Below, in pieces: positions 1 to 13,421 of a DNA stretch of 64,000 bases (position 1 is the stretch's first letter; each line of letters starts with the position of its first letter). The notes beneath the pieces are model-generated. The model ran no database searches and was not told the origin of the DNA. It saw nothing but the letters and a program-made list of their open reading frames with translations. This stretch comes from Colias croceus (lineage: Eukaryota > Arthropoda > Insecta > Lepidoptera > Pieridae): assembly GCF_905220415.1 (NCBI RefSeq), contig NC_059549.1:3906001-3970000 (forward strand). The letters run 5' to 3'. The translations under genes were made by a program, and so were the position numbers.

Positions 1-600
1 TTTTTAATTCCTCACACAACAATTTTCATAAGAATTTATAATCCTTGATAAAGAAAACGTAAAATTCCGCGTCGAGAGTTTCACACCACACCTTAATTAA
101 ATGTAAACAGTTTATGTTGCAGTAATGTTTATAAAAGTTTTCAATGGACACAGAATATAAAGTAACGTTAATAATTTTAACGTTAATAAGGATTTTTACG
201 AGTAATTTTTGAGTGCGACGTAAAGGGTAGCCGAATAGCAATTGACGTGCCTCGCATATAAAACTCTGCCATTAACTCGCTTCTCTTTTGAGATGCTAAT
301 GATATTTTTTTCTCCATAAAATCTCTTCATTGAATATTTTGAGCGGGTCTTGTGGCAGAGCTTCATTCTCCCTCGAATGCTAAAACGAGTATTAGATTTT
401 GAAACCTAATATTTTAACGGAAATACGTATAAAACATTCATAAAACTTTATTACTACGTATTTCAAGTACATAGTTTTTATCTGCTATAAAATTCAATAC
501 AAAGTGATGAATAAAAACATTAAAAGAATGACGTGAGCGATTATACTTTCATAGTAATCCGCATCCAATTTCACATTTCAATATTTCATAGTGATCATGA
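1..600. other. AT-rich DNA, no gene seen
   Basis: I see no supported gene or recognisable repeat here. The longest frame, on the minus strand at 26-241, has composition expected of random AT-rich DNA and no recognisable motif. Confidence 0.6.
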
Positions 601-835
601 ATATAGGGTAAAAGCGCCAATGACCGTGCATTGTCTGTCGCGCCCCCATGCCTCTGTTGTCACATAATGTCAGTATCGAGGGCTCAAAGCATCGCCCCTG
701 TCAGACAAGTGCACTTGCTACACGTTATCCAGATATGCTGCGATTTCACAACGCTTTGAATGACGACTAATTCCATTGTCACCGCTTGGCATATGGGTGA
801 CACGACGGGGGCGGCCGCGGCGGATTGCTTGTATT
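601..835. other. GC-richer non-repetitive island
   Basis: This stretch is clearly richer in G and C than its surroundings and includes a NotI site (GCGGCCGC) at 811-818 within a run of G/C. I do not recognise it as any of the repeat families in the window. A 69-codon frame starting at 760 covers part of it but has no motif I can identify. A GC-rich single-copy patch in a gene desert could be a conserved regulatory element or an untranslated exon. Nothing in the sequence decides between them. Confidence 0.4.
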
Positions 836-3068
836 TAAGAGATTTTATTGTTTGTCCTTTTATGGATATTATTATCTTGTTTTATCCATGTATCAATCAT
901 ATTTCATATTTAACAGATATGTCGATGCAATTTCAATTTTGGCCCCAAACCAAAATCTTGTTGCATTAGTAGAATTCAACTTCCCAAATTCTTTCAATTA
1001 GGCAAATTAGATGCATGGCATTAGGAATTCCTAATCAATGTGGATTGCTTTATATTATTGCTTCAAATAGATTTTATTAATTAAGCTAAACTAGAAATAA
1101 ATACATCAATAGTAACAAAATCGCTCTGATACTGCTAATGTAGTTGAATAATAAAATACAGTCATATTTCATTTGAAAAATATTCTGAATATGATTTTTA
1201 TTTCCATCGCTAAAAATATTAATTCACGAGCAATTTCCAATGGTTTTATAACACATCAAATTTGTCACTTCCACAGCCCAGCTGAATATGGAGGGCAATT
1301 GAAATTTTGGATTACCAAAGGACTGTCGCCAATAAAGGGCCAAACAAAAACACAATTAGCACAGGGGTGTGCACAATGGCGGTCGAGTACGGTCCACATT
1401 CGGGCGCTCTACCCTAATTTGTTATTACTGACAGTTTCTAGGCGGCTTGCGGTTGTCTTATGCTAATAAACGAGTACTTATGTGTTTTGCGGATTCAGAT
1501 TTAACAAAGAGGCCGACTAATGAATGACCACACACTCCACTGAGTGTTAGATGTGTTTGTATTGTACTAAATGCAGAAAAAATACTTCTTGGGAAATAAA
1601 TTTAACAAGAAAATAATATTAACCGTTGATAGTTAAGGATCAGTGACAATGGTTAATTCAAAAGTGTATTACTATTTATTGCATGGCAGCTGTCTAACCT
1701 AAATAATTTAAAAAGGTTTCCCTTGGGTTTCCTATCACGATCTCGATGCTCTTTCTCTTTTTAGTTCAAACACGAGGTGTTCTAAATATATTCAATTAAT
1801 ATTATTGAGAAATAAATATCCAACAATATCATATAGTTCTCTCGCTGCAAAATATGTAAACGAGTTTAGTTTCGATTTATAAACTTGTACAAAGCGTTAT
1901 ACCATTACTCAAGCGCTTGGGAGTAAGTCAAAATACGCGTTTCGAGTTCATTCGTTTCAGACTCGGACCATTTGCCAACATTATGTTGTTGATAAGCGCT
2001 GTTGGGAAAACAATATTAATCTCCCAACGATCCATCTTTTATCGCTTTAGCTCACATGTAAGTCGGTGATGTTCAATAAATCAAACGCAAACTCGTTATT
2101 AAGAACGGTTGCTTTTTTGCGTTTGGTAGCTGATTTTGTATTGTTTGTAGACGTGCTTTCTTTGTGCATTCTTTATTAGTTTACGATTTGTTAGTACTTA
2201 TATTTTAAACATGAATCATATAAAATTGAAAAACATTTGAATTGATGTCAACAATGTCGGTACCTACACTGATGCTAGAGATAGATTTCTAGTTTAGAAC
2301 TAAAATTGCCTGTACAAAGTGCACAAAACAATTTAACGAAAAATGGTAAAACAGGTTCAGCACTACTGCTCCCTTTAATCTAAACAAAATATTTTTAATA
2401 AAAATTTCTGAATTTCCTAGTTCCACTGGTACCAAAATAATCAAAGCTGGGCCGGAGGTATCATCAATCATATTCTATTAAGGAAGTTTGGACACCTAAT
2501 GGAAAAGTATGATTCTCGTATTTTTGTTTGTCGTACAGTTATTAACATGAACATTGCTTCAAGCAGAGATATAGTATACTTGTTTTTAATCATAGGGTGT
2601 TCATTGGTATGTAGAAAGAACAATAAATACAACGATATTTAGAAATCAGTTACACAGCTTCGTGATATGTTCCATTTAGCTTATATTATTTTAGTATACG
2701 AATTTTTAATCAAATTATATATGAAAATTTACTTCTATAATCTGGCTATCAGGACTATTATTAGCAAATGGTGAAAACGGCTCTAAATGATTAAATTGCA
2801 TTATCATGCTAAGGAAACGAAATTCATTAAAACATTAATATTCAAGTAAATTTTATTGAAAAAATTCTCTTCTAAAAGTTATTTAAATACAAAAGTTGCG
2901 ATTAAAATTTATAAATACGACAAAAGATTTGACTTTGGCACTAAAACAAGAAGCCCACGTCGCTATTATTTCCAGACTAAAGCCACTTAGAGTGCCTTAA
3001 ATATAAAATGTTCTATATAACCTACCTTACCATATAGTGGCGTCACTGGCGTGTAGGTATATGTTTGA
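836..3068. other. Mostly AT-rich DNA, no gene seen
   Basis: No supported gene. A somewhat GC-richer, non-repeat patch lies at about 1255-1465 and contains a 97-codon frame (1173-1466, plus) without recognisable domains. The rest is AT-rich sequence in which I see nothing specific. Confidence 0.55.
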
Positions 3069-3255
3069 CTGACCGTTTGGCTTAGTTGGTAATAACCCTA
3101 CCTTCGAAGCGTCGTGGGTTCGATTCCCACCCTGGGAAAATATTATTATATTAGTATTTAAGCCATTTGGTTTCCATTCCACAAGCGAAAAGCTTAGTAA
3201 GGATCGGATCGTGCCGTGTATGAAAATGTCCTGAAATATATGTTATTATGTTTAT
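3069..3255 (+). repeat. tRNA-derived SINE
   Basis: The left part has both halves of an internal RNA polymerase III promoter. A box-A match, TGGCTTAGTTGG, lies at 3078-3089. A perfect box-B match, GGTTCGATTCC, lies at 3117-3127. The spacing is that of a tRNA gene. The sequence between and around them does not fold as a clean functional tRNA, and it runs on into a non-tRNA body (from about 3136) and an AT-rich tail, which is the architecture of a tRNA-derived SINE. The right edge is approximate and I could not define target-site duplications. A tRNA pseudogene is the alternative; the added body argues for a SINE. Confidence 0.7.
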
Positions 3256-3970
3256 TTATCTGTGTCCTTAAAGATAAAACAAGTCTCTATGGTAACATAG
3301 AAATGATAAAAGAACACATTTTATAAGAAATTGAGAGTTCACCCACAATCAGTTTTAAAAGATATCGGGCAGTAAATCACAAGTTCGATTTGATATCACT
3401 GGCTAAGTAAACAGAGAGTAATGTTTACTAGACAGTTTATTTATTATTTAATTAGTAAAATAATATGGGTACATATGTTTAACTATTAAGTATCTATTTT
3501 AGCAACTTATTTAATACTTCTATATTTTCAATATCTCGCTACTCTGACTGAAATAAATATTAAAAATAATATATTAAATAACAAATTTAAAAATTGACAT
3601 AACATTTCATTTTACATAACAAAATCTCAAAATAAATTTTAACCACAATTGCATTAACAGACACTTCCAAATAATAAAATCAGTACTCTCTATAATTGTA
3701 TACTCTGTACAATGATACGACGAAACAATACGACTGTCCGCGTTTGATAGGTCGGCCGGACGATTTGTCGGCAGATATCTTGGCCATAAATCGTGGTTAG
3801 TGTTAAGCCTGGCTCATTTTTGATACAGACTGTCAAACAAATAAGAAAAATGCTTTTTGGTATATTTTTGTGATAGTGAATGTATGAAATTATATGTAAA
3901 ATATAAGAATTGGCTTATAAACAAATTATTTTGCTGTGTTAAATTATTTTATTTCTAATCTTTATCTATA
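3256..3970. other. AT-rich DNA, no gene seen
   Basis: No reading frame or repeat that I recognise. A short GC-richer patch lies at about 3735-3800. Confidence 0.5.
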
Positions 3971-4100
3971 TCTACTAATAGGTACGTATAATATTATAAA
4001 GAGGAAAGGTTTGTACTTTGTATGTATGCATGTATGGTTTTCACGTATAAACTACTGAACCGAATATAATGAAATTTAGCACACTTAGACAAAATTAAAA
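3971..4100 (+). mobile_element. Helitron-like element, 5' fragment
   Basis: It starts as A|TCTACTAATA and, after a short interruption, continues ATAATATTATAAAG, the 5' signature shared by the Helitron-like copies elsewhere in the window. It then has the TATGTATG stretch and a piece resembling CTACTGAACCG...GAAATTTAGCACAC, as in the copies near 24800 and 43530. The 3' half with the GC-rich hairpin and CTAG end is absent, so this is a truncated, non-autonomous copy. The right boundary is approximate. Confidence 0.6.
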
Positions 4101-4942
4101 ATATTCAGGAAGATTATGCACACAATGAAATATGAAAAAAAGATAAGCTTTTCTTCAGAAATTAGATTAAAGTAATAGGTACCTACCTATACTTTGTAAA
4201 GTAGCTATAATTTAATGTAGGTAGCTGTCATACAAACATTTTCTATATTGGAATTATAATTTATATATTACTTTAAATAAAATATAAAACTTGGATGGTA
4301 TTTTTCATAGATTATTCCTGGAGAAATGATAAGAACTCAAACAACTATTCAAACTAGTTGCTAGAATTTGCTTTATAGAAATCGCAAAAAATATTTACTA
4401 CGAATAAAATAAGCTTTGCATTATTTTTACACTTTTATGTAATTATTAACTCACATTAAAATAAATAAAACAATTAAAACCCAACACAAATTAAATTACT
4501 ACAAAATATTCGCGATTAAATCGCATGCAACCAGAACAATACAAAATGAATACCTAATTAACATACCATACATTTAATCATCTCTCACAATAGGCCAATG
4601 TTGTGTATCAATAATGCACTCGGTAAATCATGAGGGTCAGATATTTGCATATAGCGTGGAACAAAGGCACATACCGTCGATGCAATCTGACGATGTCGCC
4701 GCACCCTTTATCTTCCTTTTATTATATTGTTTTTAATACCGAAATCCTGTGATCAGTGTGGTACGGCCCTAATTTATGGTTAGGTTCGGTGTGACACAAC
4801 CTTTATTTATTGGTAGAGTCACTTGCGAAAGTATTTCTTGATGTTTGCCTTGCCTGTGTGTGTTTTAAGGAGATTTTGAACAATCTCAAGAACATACTAA
4901 TAAAAAATTTATGAAATATAATATATGAAAACATGTAAAATG

Positions 4943-4987
4943 TTTTACCTAGTTGAGAGATAAATAGCATCTCTCTACTAGGTAAAA
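4943..4987. repeat. Short inverted repeat (19-bp arms)
   Basis: Left arm 4943-4961 and right arm 4969-4987 are complementary at 18 of 19 positions, with a 7-nt loop. The stem is shorter than a typical animal pre-miRNA stem, so a miRNA call is not justified. It may be a decayed MITE or a chance hairpin. Confidence 0.6.
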
Positions 4988-7140
4988 GTAATCCATAATT
5001 CTTGTATTTTGTTAGAAAGTTAAAATAAATTTAGAATGATTCTATTATTCACACAGGAAGGCGTCGCGACTCGTTTTTTAATATCTAATACGGCATGCGC
5101 CTGCACTCTGTGTTGAATTCACGATGTATGATTTCGGAGTAAAGATTTTAAATTTTGTCGTAAAGGACAAAGAATATTTAAATATTGTACACACGTATAT
5201 TATTTTCCTTAAATTGAATTTTAAATCACACTTCTTATTTTTTAAGATAATATATGACACGCGCCGCACTTGTGTTAGTATTCTATAGAACAAACATAAA
5301 TAATGATTTATTGTCCTACTCTTCTTAAAAAGGCTTCATTAAATACGAATTTTTCTTGAATCTGTTTTGAATTCTTGAATTGTTTCTCAATATAATTAGC
5401 AGTTTTATTAAATCCATTGCTTCAGGAATTTGCAAAAAGGACAGTTACGTTTTAAAATTAACTTAGGAAAATATTATGTTTGAGATAAATTTCCATCGAC
5501 ACATAAAACTTTTCTAAATAACCTTTGTATTTTCTCAATGTGTTTGATTTTACGCGAGTACCTATTATAGTGCATTATACATGTTTTAGGAGGGCATTGG
5601 GATAATAAGTTATTGCATAAATCGCGTTAAAAAACTATTAAAGTCTTTTATTTCTAAAAATATATCATTTACAATACTGAAGGTACGAAAATGATAAGTC
5701 TTAGAAGGCACATCACAAATACGTTTATAATAACAAGAAGTTCAACCGCTTATCTAATATACTCTAAACAATATAATATGTGTTAGGCCGTTTTCTCTCC
5801 TCGTGACATTTTATTTGTATTCAAATTGTTAAGGGAAGCCATCCGTCAAGCGGAGGCAATAAAACTCGTGCAATACATCAGAATGATCACTTAGCTCGGA
5901 TAACTTGGAATTGAATAGTGCTGATCGATCATGTGAGTAAGAATGTTAATGCGGTTTAATCGGTTTTCAAGTGTGTGTATTATATTAGATGATAGAGGTG
6001 CAGCCTTTACAAGGATGGTCAAAGATTCTGTCCCATTGGGAATGCTGAGGTACTGAAAAAATAAAGTAAATATTTTTGTCATAAGTGATCTTAGTATTAT
6101 TGTTGTTTATGTTATGTTAGTTTTTCGTTATGTACGAAAAAATATAATTTGATCATGTCTATAATGGAGTACATCCATATAAGTCAAATGAAAATCGCAT
6201 TTCTTAGAAGAGATATAAAAGCTTCCCTAAATGTTACTCAAATTGGTATTATTTTAAAAATATAAACATGTAAATCATTGTACATAATAGTATAATCAAT
6301 CATATTATAATCAATTTAGGAATTCATAAATTTTAATTTCAGCAAAATTAATAACAAATAAAAATAATAAATTCAATTTGAGCATAACCAATTTGTCCGT
6401 ATCCGAGCCGCTAAAAAAACCCATAAAATCAGACCAAATCGAATTGAATACGTAATGTACACTTTTTAAACGAAGTTCTCTAAAGTCCGCCTTTTATTTT
6501 AATAAAGCTATCCAAATATTATGAGTCATAAACAAAACGAATTAAAACATTCAAACAAATTGAATGGGATTCCACAAACAAGACATTTGCAAGCCTTTTA
6601 ACGACGCATGGTTAAAAAGTGAAATAAAATCGAACGATACTTTGATCCTGTATAATTAATATGTAAATGAGTCCATTGTAAGGAAAATGTGGATGATAAA
6701 AAGACCTGGTATTGATCTCATTAAATATGGATACGATTCTACGAACGGCCATTGAAATCACAAATATCAAGTAATATTGCTATGAAATTGTGTAGGCTTA
6801 ATTATTTGGTTCGGTAATTCTTGGGTTCGGTAACTGAATATATAGTATATTTCATGATAAGTTCTTTATTAAACTTTAAAAATGACTTAAAAAAACGTTT
6901 ATTTTTGTATTTATTAGTATCTACGTCGAATTTTAATTTGTTCATCTTAAATTAAGTTAAACTCTACTGACTCTATCTTTCATATAAATGTTACTTATAC
7001 ATAATTATTCAAAAGTATCAGTCGTAATTTAGTCATTCACACATTAGAATTTTGTTTATTAATATATGGGTGGGAATCTTGTGAAAATCTATATATCAAT
7101 AGTACCTAATACTAACACTTAGTTTTCTGTTCGAACGTTT

Positions 7141-7215
7141 GTACCAAGTTATCCCCGGAACTACTCGAGTGATTTTGAAAATTCCTTTATCAATTTAGAT
7201 AGTTGCCTACATCAT
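7141..7215 (+). mobile_element. Probable Helitron-like interior fragment
   Basis: The stretch reads CCGGAACTACTCGAGTGATT, then TTGAAAATTCCTTT and TTAGATAG. This parallels the interior of the copy at 25957-26151 (GGAACTACTGATCGGATT, TTGAAAAATTCTTT, TTAGATAG). Neither terminus is visible. The match is short, so the call is tentative. Confidence 0.45.
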
Positions 7216-9070
7216 AAACACAGAAGGGAAAGATTTGCCCATCCCAATATGAAAACAATATCATTCTATTACTAACTTCTCTGACATGAGCGTACAGCCT
7301 ATCTTATCATTGAAATCCCAAAGGTACATCTACAATAACATTCAATTAGGATGCCAATAATAAAACGTCACGTTCGATAACTGTCTTGCAGACCCTTATA
7401 AATAATCCTTATCTACCCCCATTGTAATGGTCGTACAATATGTCATAATTATTTAATTAATGCAGGCCTGAGTGGGTTATCATTGTCCCCATAACTCAGG
7501 CTGCCTACACGGATTGAATATTCGATCCTGTGAAAACACGAAATCAGACATTCTAGGATGGTGTAAGAGAATTTGCATTAATAAAGCATTGTGCATAATG
7601 AGCATAATGCAGAGGTATAACCTTGTTCTTATGTATGTATCTGTTTATTTCAGATCCATAATGGATTACACAAATATTTTATCTCTCTCTTCCAAAAAAA
7701 CTGTGTAGAGTTTTGGAGACGATCAAAATATTGAAAAATGTTTATAATTTTTATTATATTGTTTATGTATATAATGTTCATATTATATGGTTTTGATTCT
7801 TACCTGGCAAACAACACTTATTTATTTATAAGTTTCAAAAATTAATTTTATGAGCAGTAGGTAATTAATCCATCCTGATAAATTCTAACTCTTACGTAAA
7901 TAGTCTCTTGATTTAACTATTTTAACACAAGCAATTTAAAATCGATTAAAAATACAGATTGTCGAGTAATTACTCGATTTTATTCGTAGCGAGATTAACG
8001 ATTCATTCGATTGATACGCGATTGGACATCGGAACATTACAACGAAGCACGTCCCACGCCCGTCTTAATTATTGGACTGTTACTAGGGTAACCATTTTTA
8101 GGCACAGATTGTTATTTAAATACTTTTGTCGCTAGAAAAAAATTGTTATTTAAACTAGTAGCACTATTTATTATTATTATACTAAGTCCAAATTAATTAC
8201 AGAGAAATGGAATTGTCAGATATCAGATGAAAGTATTAAGGCAAATTTTATCGTTAGGTAACATAATTTATCTTTGATATTTTTTACACATTCAATATTT
8301 AGTTTTTTTATGTATGTTAAAGTTATCTATAATGAAAAAAAAATATTCATCATATTTTATTTGTTATAATCGTAGAGCTATATTATTTGTATTGACACAA
8401 GTGTATACACCTTTTAAATTACTGTCAAGCTGACTGCTAAAAACATATCCAGATTTCTCAAAACGGCTGGTCACCCTCCATTGCCCACACTAGTGCCAAT
8501 TAATCGTACGTATGTACTACGATTTGTTTTTAATGAACTGTTGGATTGCGTGGCTGCATGCATAAAACAGAAACTTTAAAACTTTGTACGATGTTTAACA
8601 AGATGTTGCATATCCTATACCGAGATTAGCCTACGTGGGTGATTACGTAGGTTGCCAGTAAAAAAATAAATAAACATACAAAATCCTCGCTCTTATCGTA
8701 AACTTTTTGTAAGTAATTTTAGTAGCGCGACTTTTTAATTAGGTTACGAGAGCTCCGTAGTTTTTACACATAATTAAAATTTGTTATAAATTATGACTAT
8801 TGTTGTACAAAATATTGTAAGAGCTGCGAATGAACAATGTTATTTCGTTTGTAGAATATTATTTTTTACAAAGTAATTAGAGCACTGCGCTGGATGATAC
8901 ACGGTTTATTTAAAATAATATATTTTCATGTGCATGCGAAACATATTTTATTATTTTAAATAAAAAATTCCGCCTTACCACATTTTGCTTACACACTGCT
9001 TACGTTTCAGCCCCAATACAAGACAGCGCCGAGTGCGAATGCGCCTATTTCTAACAAATAATAGAAAATA

Positions 9071-9199
9071 TGAGAAGACTTTGGGTGGATGCGATATGCA
9101 GAAGAAAGGCAAAAGTGGCGAGATCTGGGAGAGGCCTACGTTCAGCAGTGGACGGGTATAGGCTGATGTGATGATGATGATGTGATGATGAGAAGACTT
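9071..9199 (+). mobile_element. 5'-truncated RTE-like LINE with 11-bp TSD
   Basis: The insert (9082-9188) keeps the last 27 codons of a reverse-transcriptase ORF, 9083-9163, with stop at 9164-9166. The peptide includes KWRDLGEAYVQQWTGIG, which I recognise as the C-terminal signature of lepidopteran RTE-type LINE proteins. The 3' end is a TGATG/GATGAT simple tail, as is usual for RTE elements. The insert is flanked by identical 11-bp copies of TGAGAAGACTT at 9071-9081 and 9189-9199, the expected target-site duplication of target-primed reverse transcription. Severe 5' truncation is normal for LINEs. The copy is inactive. Confidence 0.85.
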
Positions 9200-12100
9200 A
9201 TCACGTCCTTATAACGAAGCTCAATCTACTTATACGAAAATAATATAATTATGTCGATCCGCATGGTAACATGTAGCTAGTACACGTAAAGGAAGCTGTG
9301 TTAAGAAAGTAATATCAAGATGTAAGATAACTTAGTAGTTTTTCAGTGAAACCCACTGTAAGGAAATTGTAACTTTAAAAACGTAATCTTTATAATTCCC
9401 AAGCTCATAACAACCGTTGGTTTCTATATAATTGTGGAGAGTCGCGGAGAAGCAATGGTAATAATGCTTTAGCTTCTTAGAAGATAACATCGCTGTGTCG
9501 CATCAAGCCCGCGGCGGAGTAGTCTACTTTTAACATACAGGATGCTTATATTTTATTCGTTTAGATAATGTAACAAAATAATTCACAACTAATTTAAAAA
9601 TACTTACGAATACCAATTTCAACGTTGAAGATTACGAGGTCGAGAGTAGGTACATTTTATACAGTGTGTCTTATGTTTTAATTTAGTTACTATTAAATAC
9701 TTAGAAAGGTTGAACAACATGTTTTGAACATAATAATATGTATTATGTACCTATAATTGAATTAGAAAAAAAAACTGTTTATTGTATACGACCGGAGATT
9801 ACCTACTATTATTTACCTAATTCTATAATGCTTTCATGTACATTCACTATGTAAAAACAGTTTCAATAGACACAATTCAAACGCCCTGTATTCACAAAGA
9901 CCGTTATATTTAGCGTAATTCCATCGTGCATATTCGCGACTCCGGTCCATTCCATCCAGCCGATGCAGCGCTTCTGCTCCCGTAATTGCTTCAAGTTATC
10001 TACATCATTACATCTCGATCCTTCCCTCTTTCAGCGCTTTAATTTCTTTTTTCGGCTCCCATTTTCGCTTGTTTTTTCAATTAATCAGTCTTGCGCTGCG
10101 TAAGAGATTCTTGGTGATAACTTTTGGTTATTTTACGAATTGTATGATTTATTTGGACATTCTATTATTTGGATAAAACTTTTTTATAGCGCTTATGTGG
10201 TTTTCGTAGCGCATTCTCAATTTATTTTTACGTTATATTATGGAATCTCTATAAGATGCTGCATTGCCACAGCATGTTTGTATGAAAATAATAAACACAG
10301 ATAAAAATAAGTGGTACTAATTATCGGATACAATTATGATTATCTTGGTTTAACTTTATGCAAATGTAATCCTTAATTAACGTCCAATCAAAGATTAAAT
10401 GAATACTAAAATAAAACTCATAAAACCGCTGTCACAAGCTAGTACCTTCGCAATTACACTACGCTCAAACGCAGCAAACCGATCTAGATAGCCCGCCATT
10501 TTTCATTTATTTAGCCCTGTTGGTACTAAGATATTCCTAAGGACACGACATAATTCATACAGTATCGTAACATGGATCGGTATTTTACTAAATGAACGTC
10601 CGATATTTATAGCCATTGTGGACATAATTTAATAAACAAAGCAGGTACAGGCTGACGTTTTAATGCCACCCTTGCCATTTGATCAGATACGGCATCATAA
10701 CTGGTTCTTTGAGATAGCATTGTAAGAAGCTGGTTCTACTAAGTTATGTGCTCCTGGTAGCTAGTTGTTATCGTTAAGCGAATATGCTATCAGCCGTGAA
10801 GCTATTAATACAGAACCCTATCAAGATACCTTGTCTGAATACTTTATTCGCGCCACTGAACTTCTTTTGTTAAATCGCTCAAATAAATTTTAATGCTTGC
10901 ATGCGAAGGAATCGAAGACTAAAATGTTAAGTAAATTTAATTTAAAATATATATTTTCTAAGCGCAAGCAGAAAACAACCTGTACCTTTATTTACGTATA
11001 TAGCATCGTATTGATTTATTTCATCATGATCTAGGCAAAAATACCATACAAGTCAAGGACCATACTCATAAACGAGCGTTTTTAAAACCACTGCAGTAAT
11101 TAAAAATAACACTTGTTTTCGTAGATTTACATAAAAAAGAACTAAAATCATGAGTCAGTTTGCGGAAGTTTAGTTCTAAAAGGCAAATTAAGCAATTTTT
11201 TTACATTTAAAGTTCACATCGCCAGAAAACCGAGTGTACAATCATTTTATATCAACGTGAATTACTACAAGAACGTTATCTATGTAGGAGTAGGATTTAT
11301 ATCAGAAAATGTTTGTTACGGAAATAGCGTCCTCTAAAAATTTTAAAAGACAATTTAAACATTCTAGCTCATGCATACTTTCTGTAATAAGCTACAAACA
11401 CGATCTACTTTAGATGGTAAAGAACTAGAAGACTATGAGAACCTAAACACTATATCTTACATTAATTATAATGTACAAAAACGAGAACAGCATCAGTAGT
11501 GAGATCGTATATGGGCTAATGCTGATGATACCAAAATTGCTTTAATCATCAGGGACGTAACTCCTTTGGGGCGTCCATATAATTATTAAGATAATTTTGC
11601 GTTCTTAAGTGATTTAATAGAAACACAATTTTACTTTATTTAGTTTAAACTATGAAATTTGTATTCGCTGGATACCAAATGCACTAACTTTAGATTGGTT
11701 ATAAAAGAAGTATAAAACCAACAACAGTATCCATATCCAAGTTCAACTCACGACCGCAGTGAACTTCAGTCACCTTAACCCCAAAGGATTTACACGTCAA
11801 AATAAGTCCGTTACTTTAGTGTCGGAGCAGATTCGAATATAAAAGGTGAATAGATTGTCAGCTTAGCGTAAATAACGTCGGTAACGTCTAAACATGCTTA
11901 TCTCCAAATATTTACGAGGAGAGATCAAATAAATACAACTATTAAAATAAATTTAATATTACGCTTTATAGATGGTGTTAGAGCTGTGTTACTTACTTAC
12001 GAATGTTTACTTTGTAGTTCACGTTACCTTTATTAATACAATGTATATATTAAAGAGAATTCAAATTTTATTTTGAACGTTTTGTATGTACTTTTTAAGA

Positions 12101-13421
12101 GTTATGCCACATTGCACTATTACTACATTGCTTGATAATATAATATCTGTAGTCAAAGAAACGTAATAGACGGTGATGACGTTATGTTACTATTGCAAGT
12201 TACAACGACACTATTATAGGGACATCAAGGCATTTTGCTGACGACTAAGATTAGTTTATTAAGTTTATTAAATACACTTAAAAGAGTGACATCACGTCAC
12301 GGAAATTGGAACTTCAGAAATCCTGGGTCAACCAACAGATTAGATGATGTCATTTTTACGCCTACGTTTTGGAGTAAGAGCATTAGACGATGACCTAGGA
12401 ACTGCATCTAGAAATATACCTTCACCGTACGAAAGTATTCATTTCAATAAATAAATGAAAGGAATCGTAAGAAAGTATGGATTTGAACATATAAATCAAC
12501 GTTATAAAATGAACACTAGCTACTAGTCTATATTGTTTCGACCACACACGTCCGGTTAGACTCGACCTTAACCACAACGGTGGCATACAAACGGCTCTTG
12601 AGAATTGTTAAAAATGCCTTTCATTGTGCATCGAACGAGATATGATTCATATTGAAATAAATGTTATTATGACATAGATAGCATTATCGTTTAAGCAGTT
12701 ATGTAATGTCCACGGCCATATATTATATTGTTAATATTTTTAATAGCTTCTAAGTAGTGAGATTTAAAGCTAGATAGATGGAGCTTACGGTGTATTTATG
12801 GTCAATTTTTTCATTGGGAATATTCATTGCTAGAAATAGTGGAATTATATTCGGTAATTCCTCCTTGACATCTTAGTTTATTATCGGTCGAACCAATATT
12901 TTGTGGACCACAAAATCTTCACATGGCACATTTTTAGAAATAAAAAATATTTTCCCTGGCAGAGACATATTCAATATATTAATATAGGCAATACTTATTT
13001 GAACCAATGATAGATATCGAAAAACGTATTAAATTATTTCTATTATTATATTTTTTCCCATTTTCAAAAGTCAGTCTCACAATTTGTTGTTAAGTTGTTG
13101 TTGTTGTTTATATTATGCTCTAAATCAATAAATCACGTTGTTCAGTATTTTCGTTACATAGGTACAATAAAAATATTATTCGTAGACCGTTATAGACGGA
13201 AATATTAATAACGTAACATCTATTATAATATTATATTTAAAGATGATTGAGCAAGTTTTATAAAAAGTATGAATTTCCCTTGATTTATCACAGATCTATA
13301 AAAAACTGAGATTTTTATATTAGCAAAGTGAGGTCAAATAACTCTTAATTCATAAAACATTTTTAGTACGAAATAATGAGTCTAAGGCGATTTCGTTATA
13401 AAATATTAGTAAGGTATTAAT
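9200..13421. other. AT-rich DNA, no gene seen
   Basis: More than 4 kb in which no frame reaches the length of the larger open frames listed elsewhere and no repeat family of this window is evident. Only AT-rich sequence with ordinary short homopolymer runs is visible. Confidence 0.55.

Larger units (their letters stand above)
4101..9070. other. AT-rich DNA, no gene seen
   Basis: About 5 kb without a supportable gene. It contains a small hairpin (4943-4987) and a probable Helitron-like interior fragment (7141-7215), listed separately. All reading frames are under 80 codons and lack recognisable motifs. Confidence 0.55.

Noticed and set aside
3069..3140. Functional tRNA gene
   Set aside because: Box A and box B are good, but I could not fold a clean cloverleaf with paired acceptor ends, and a SINE body follows.
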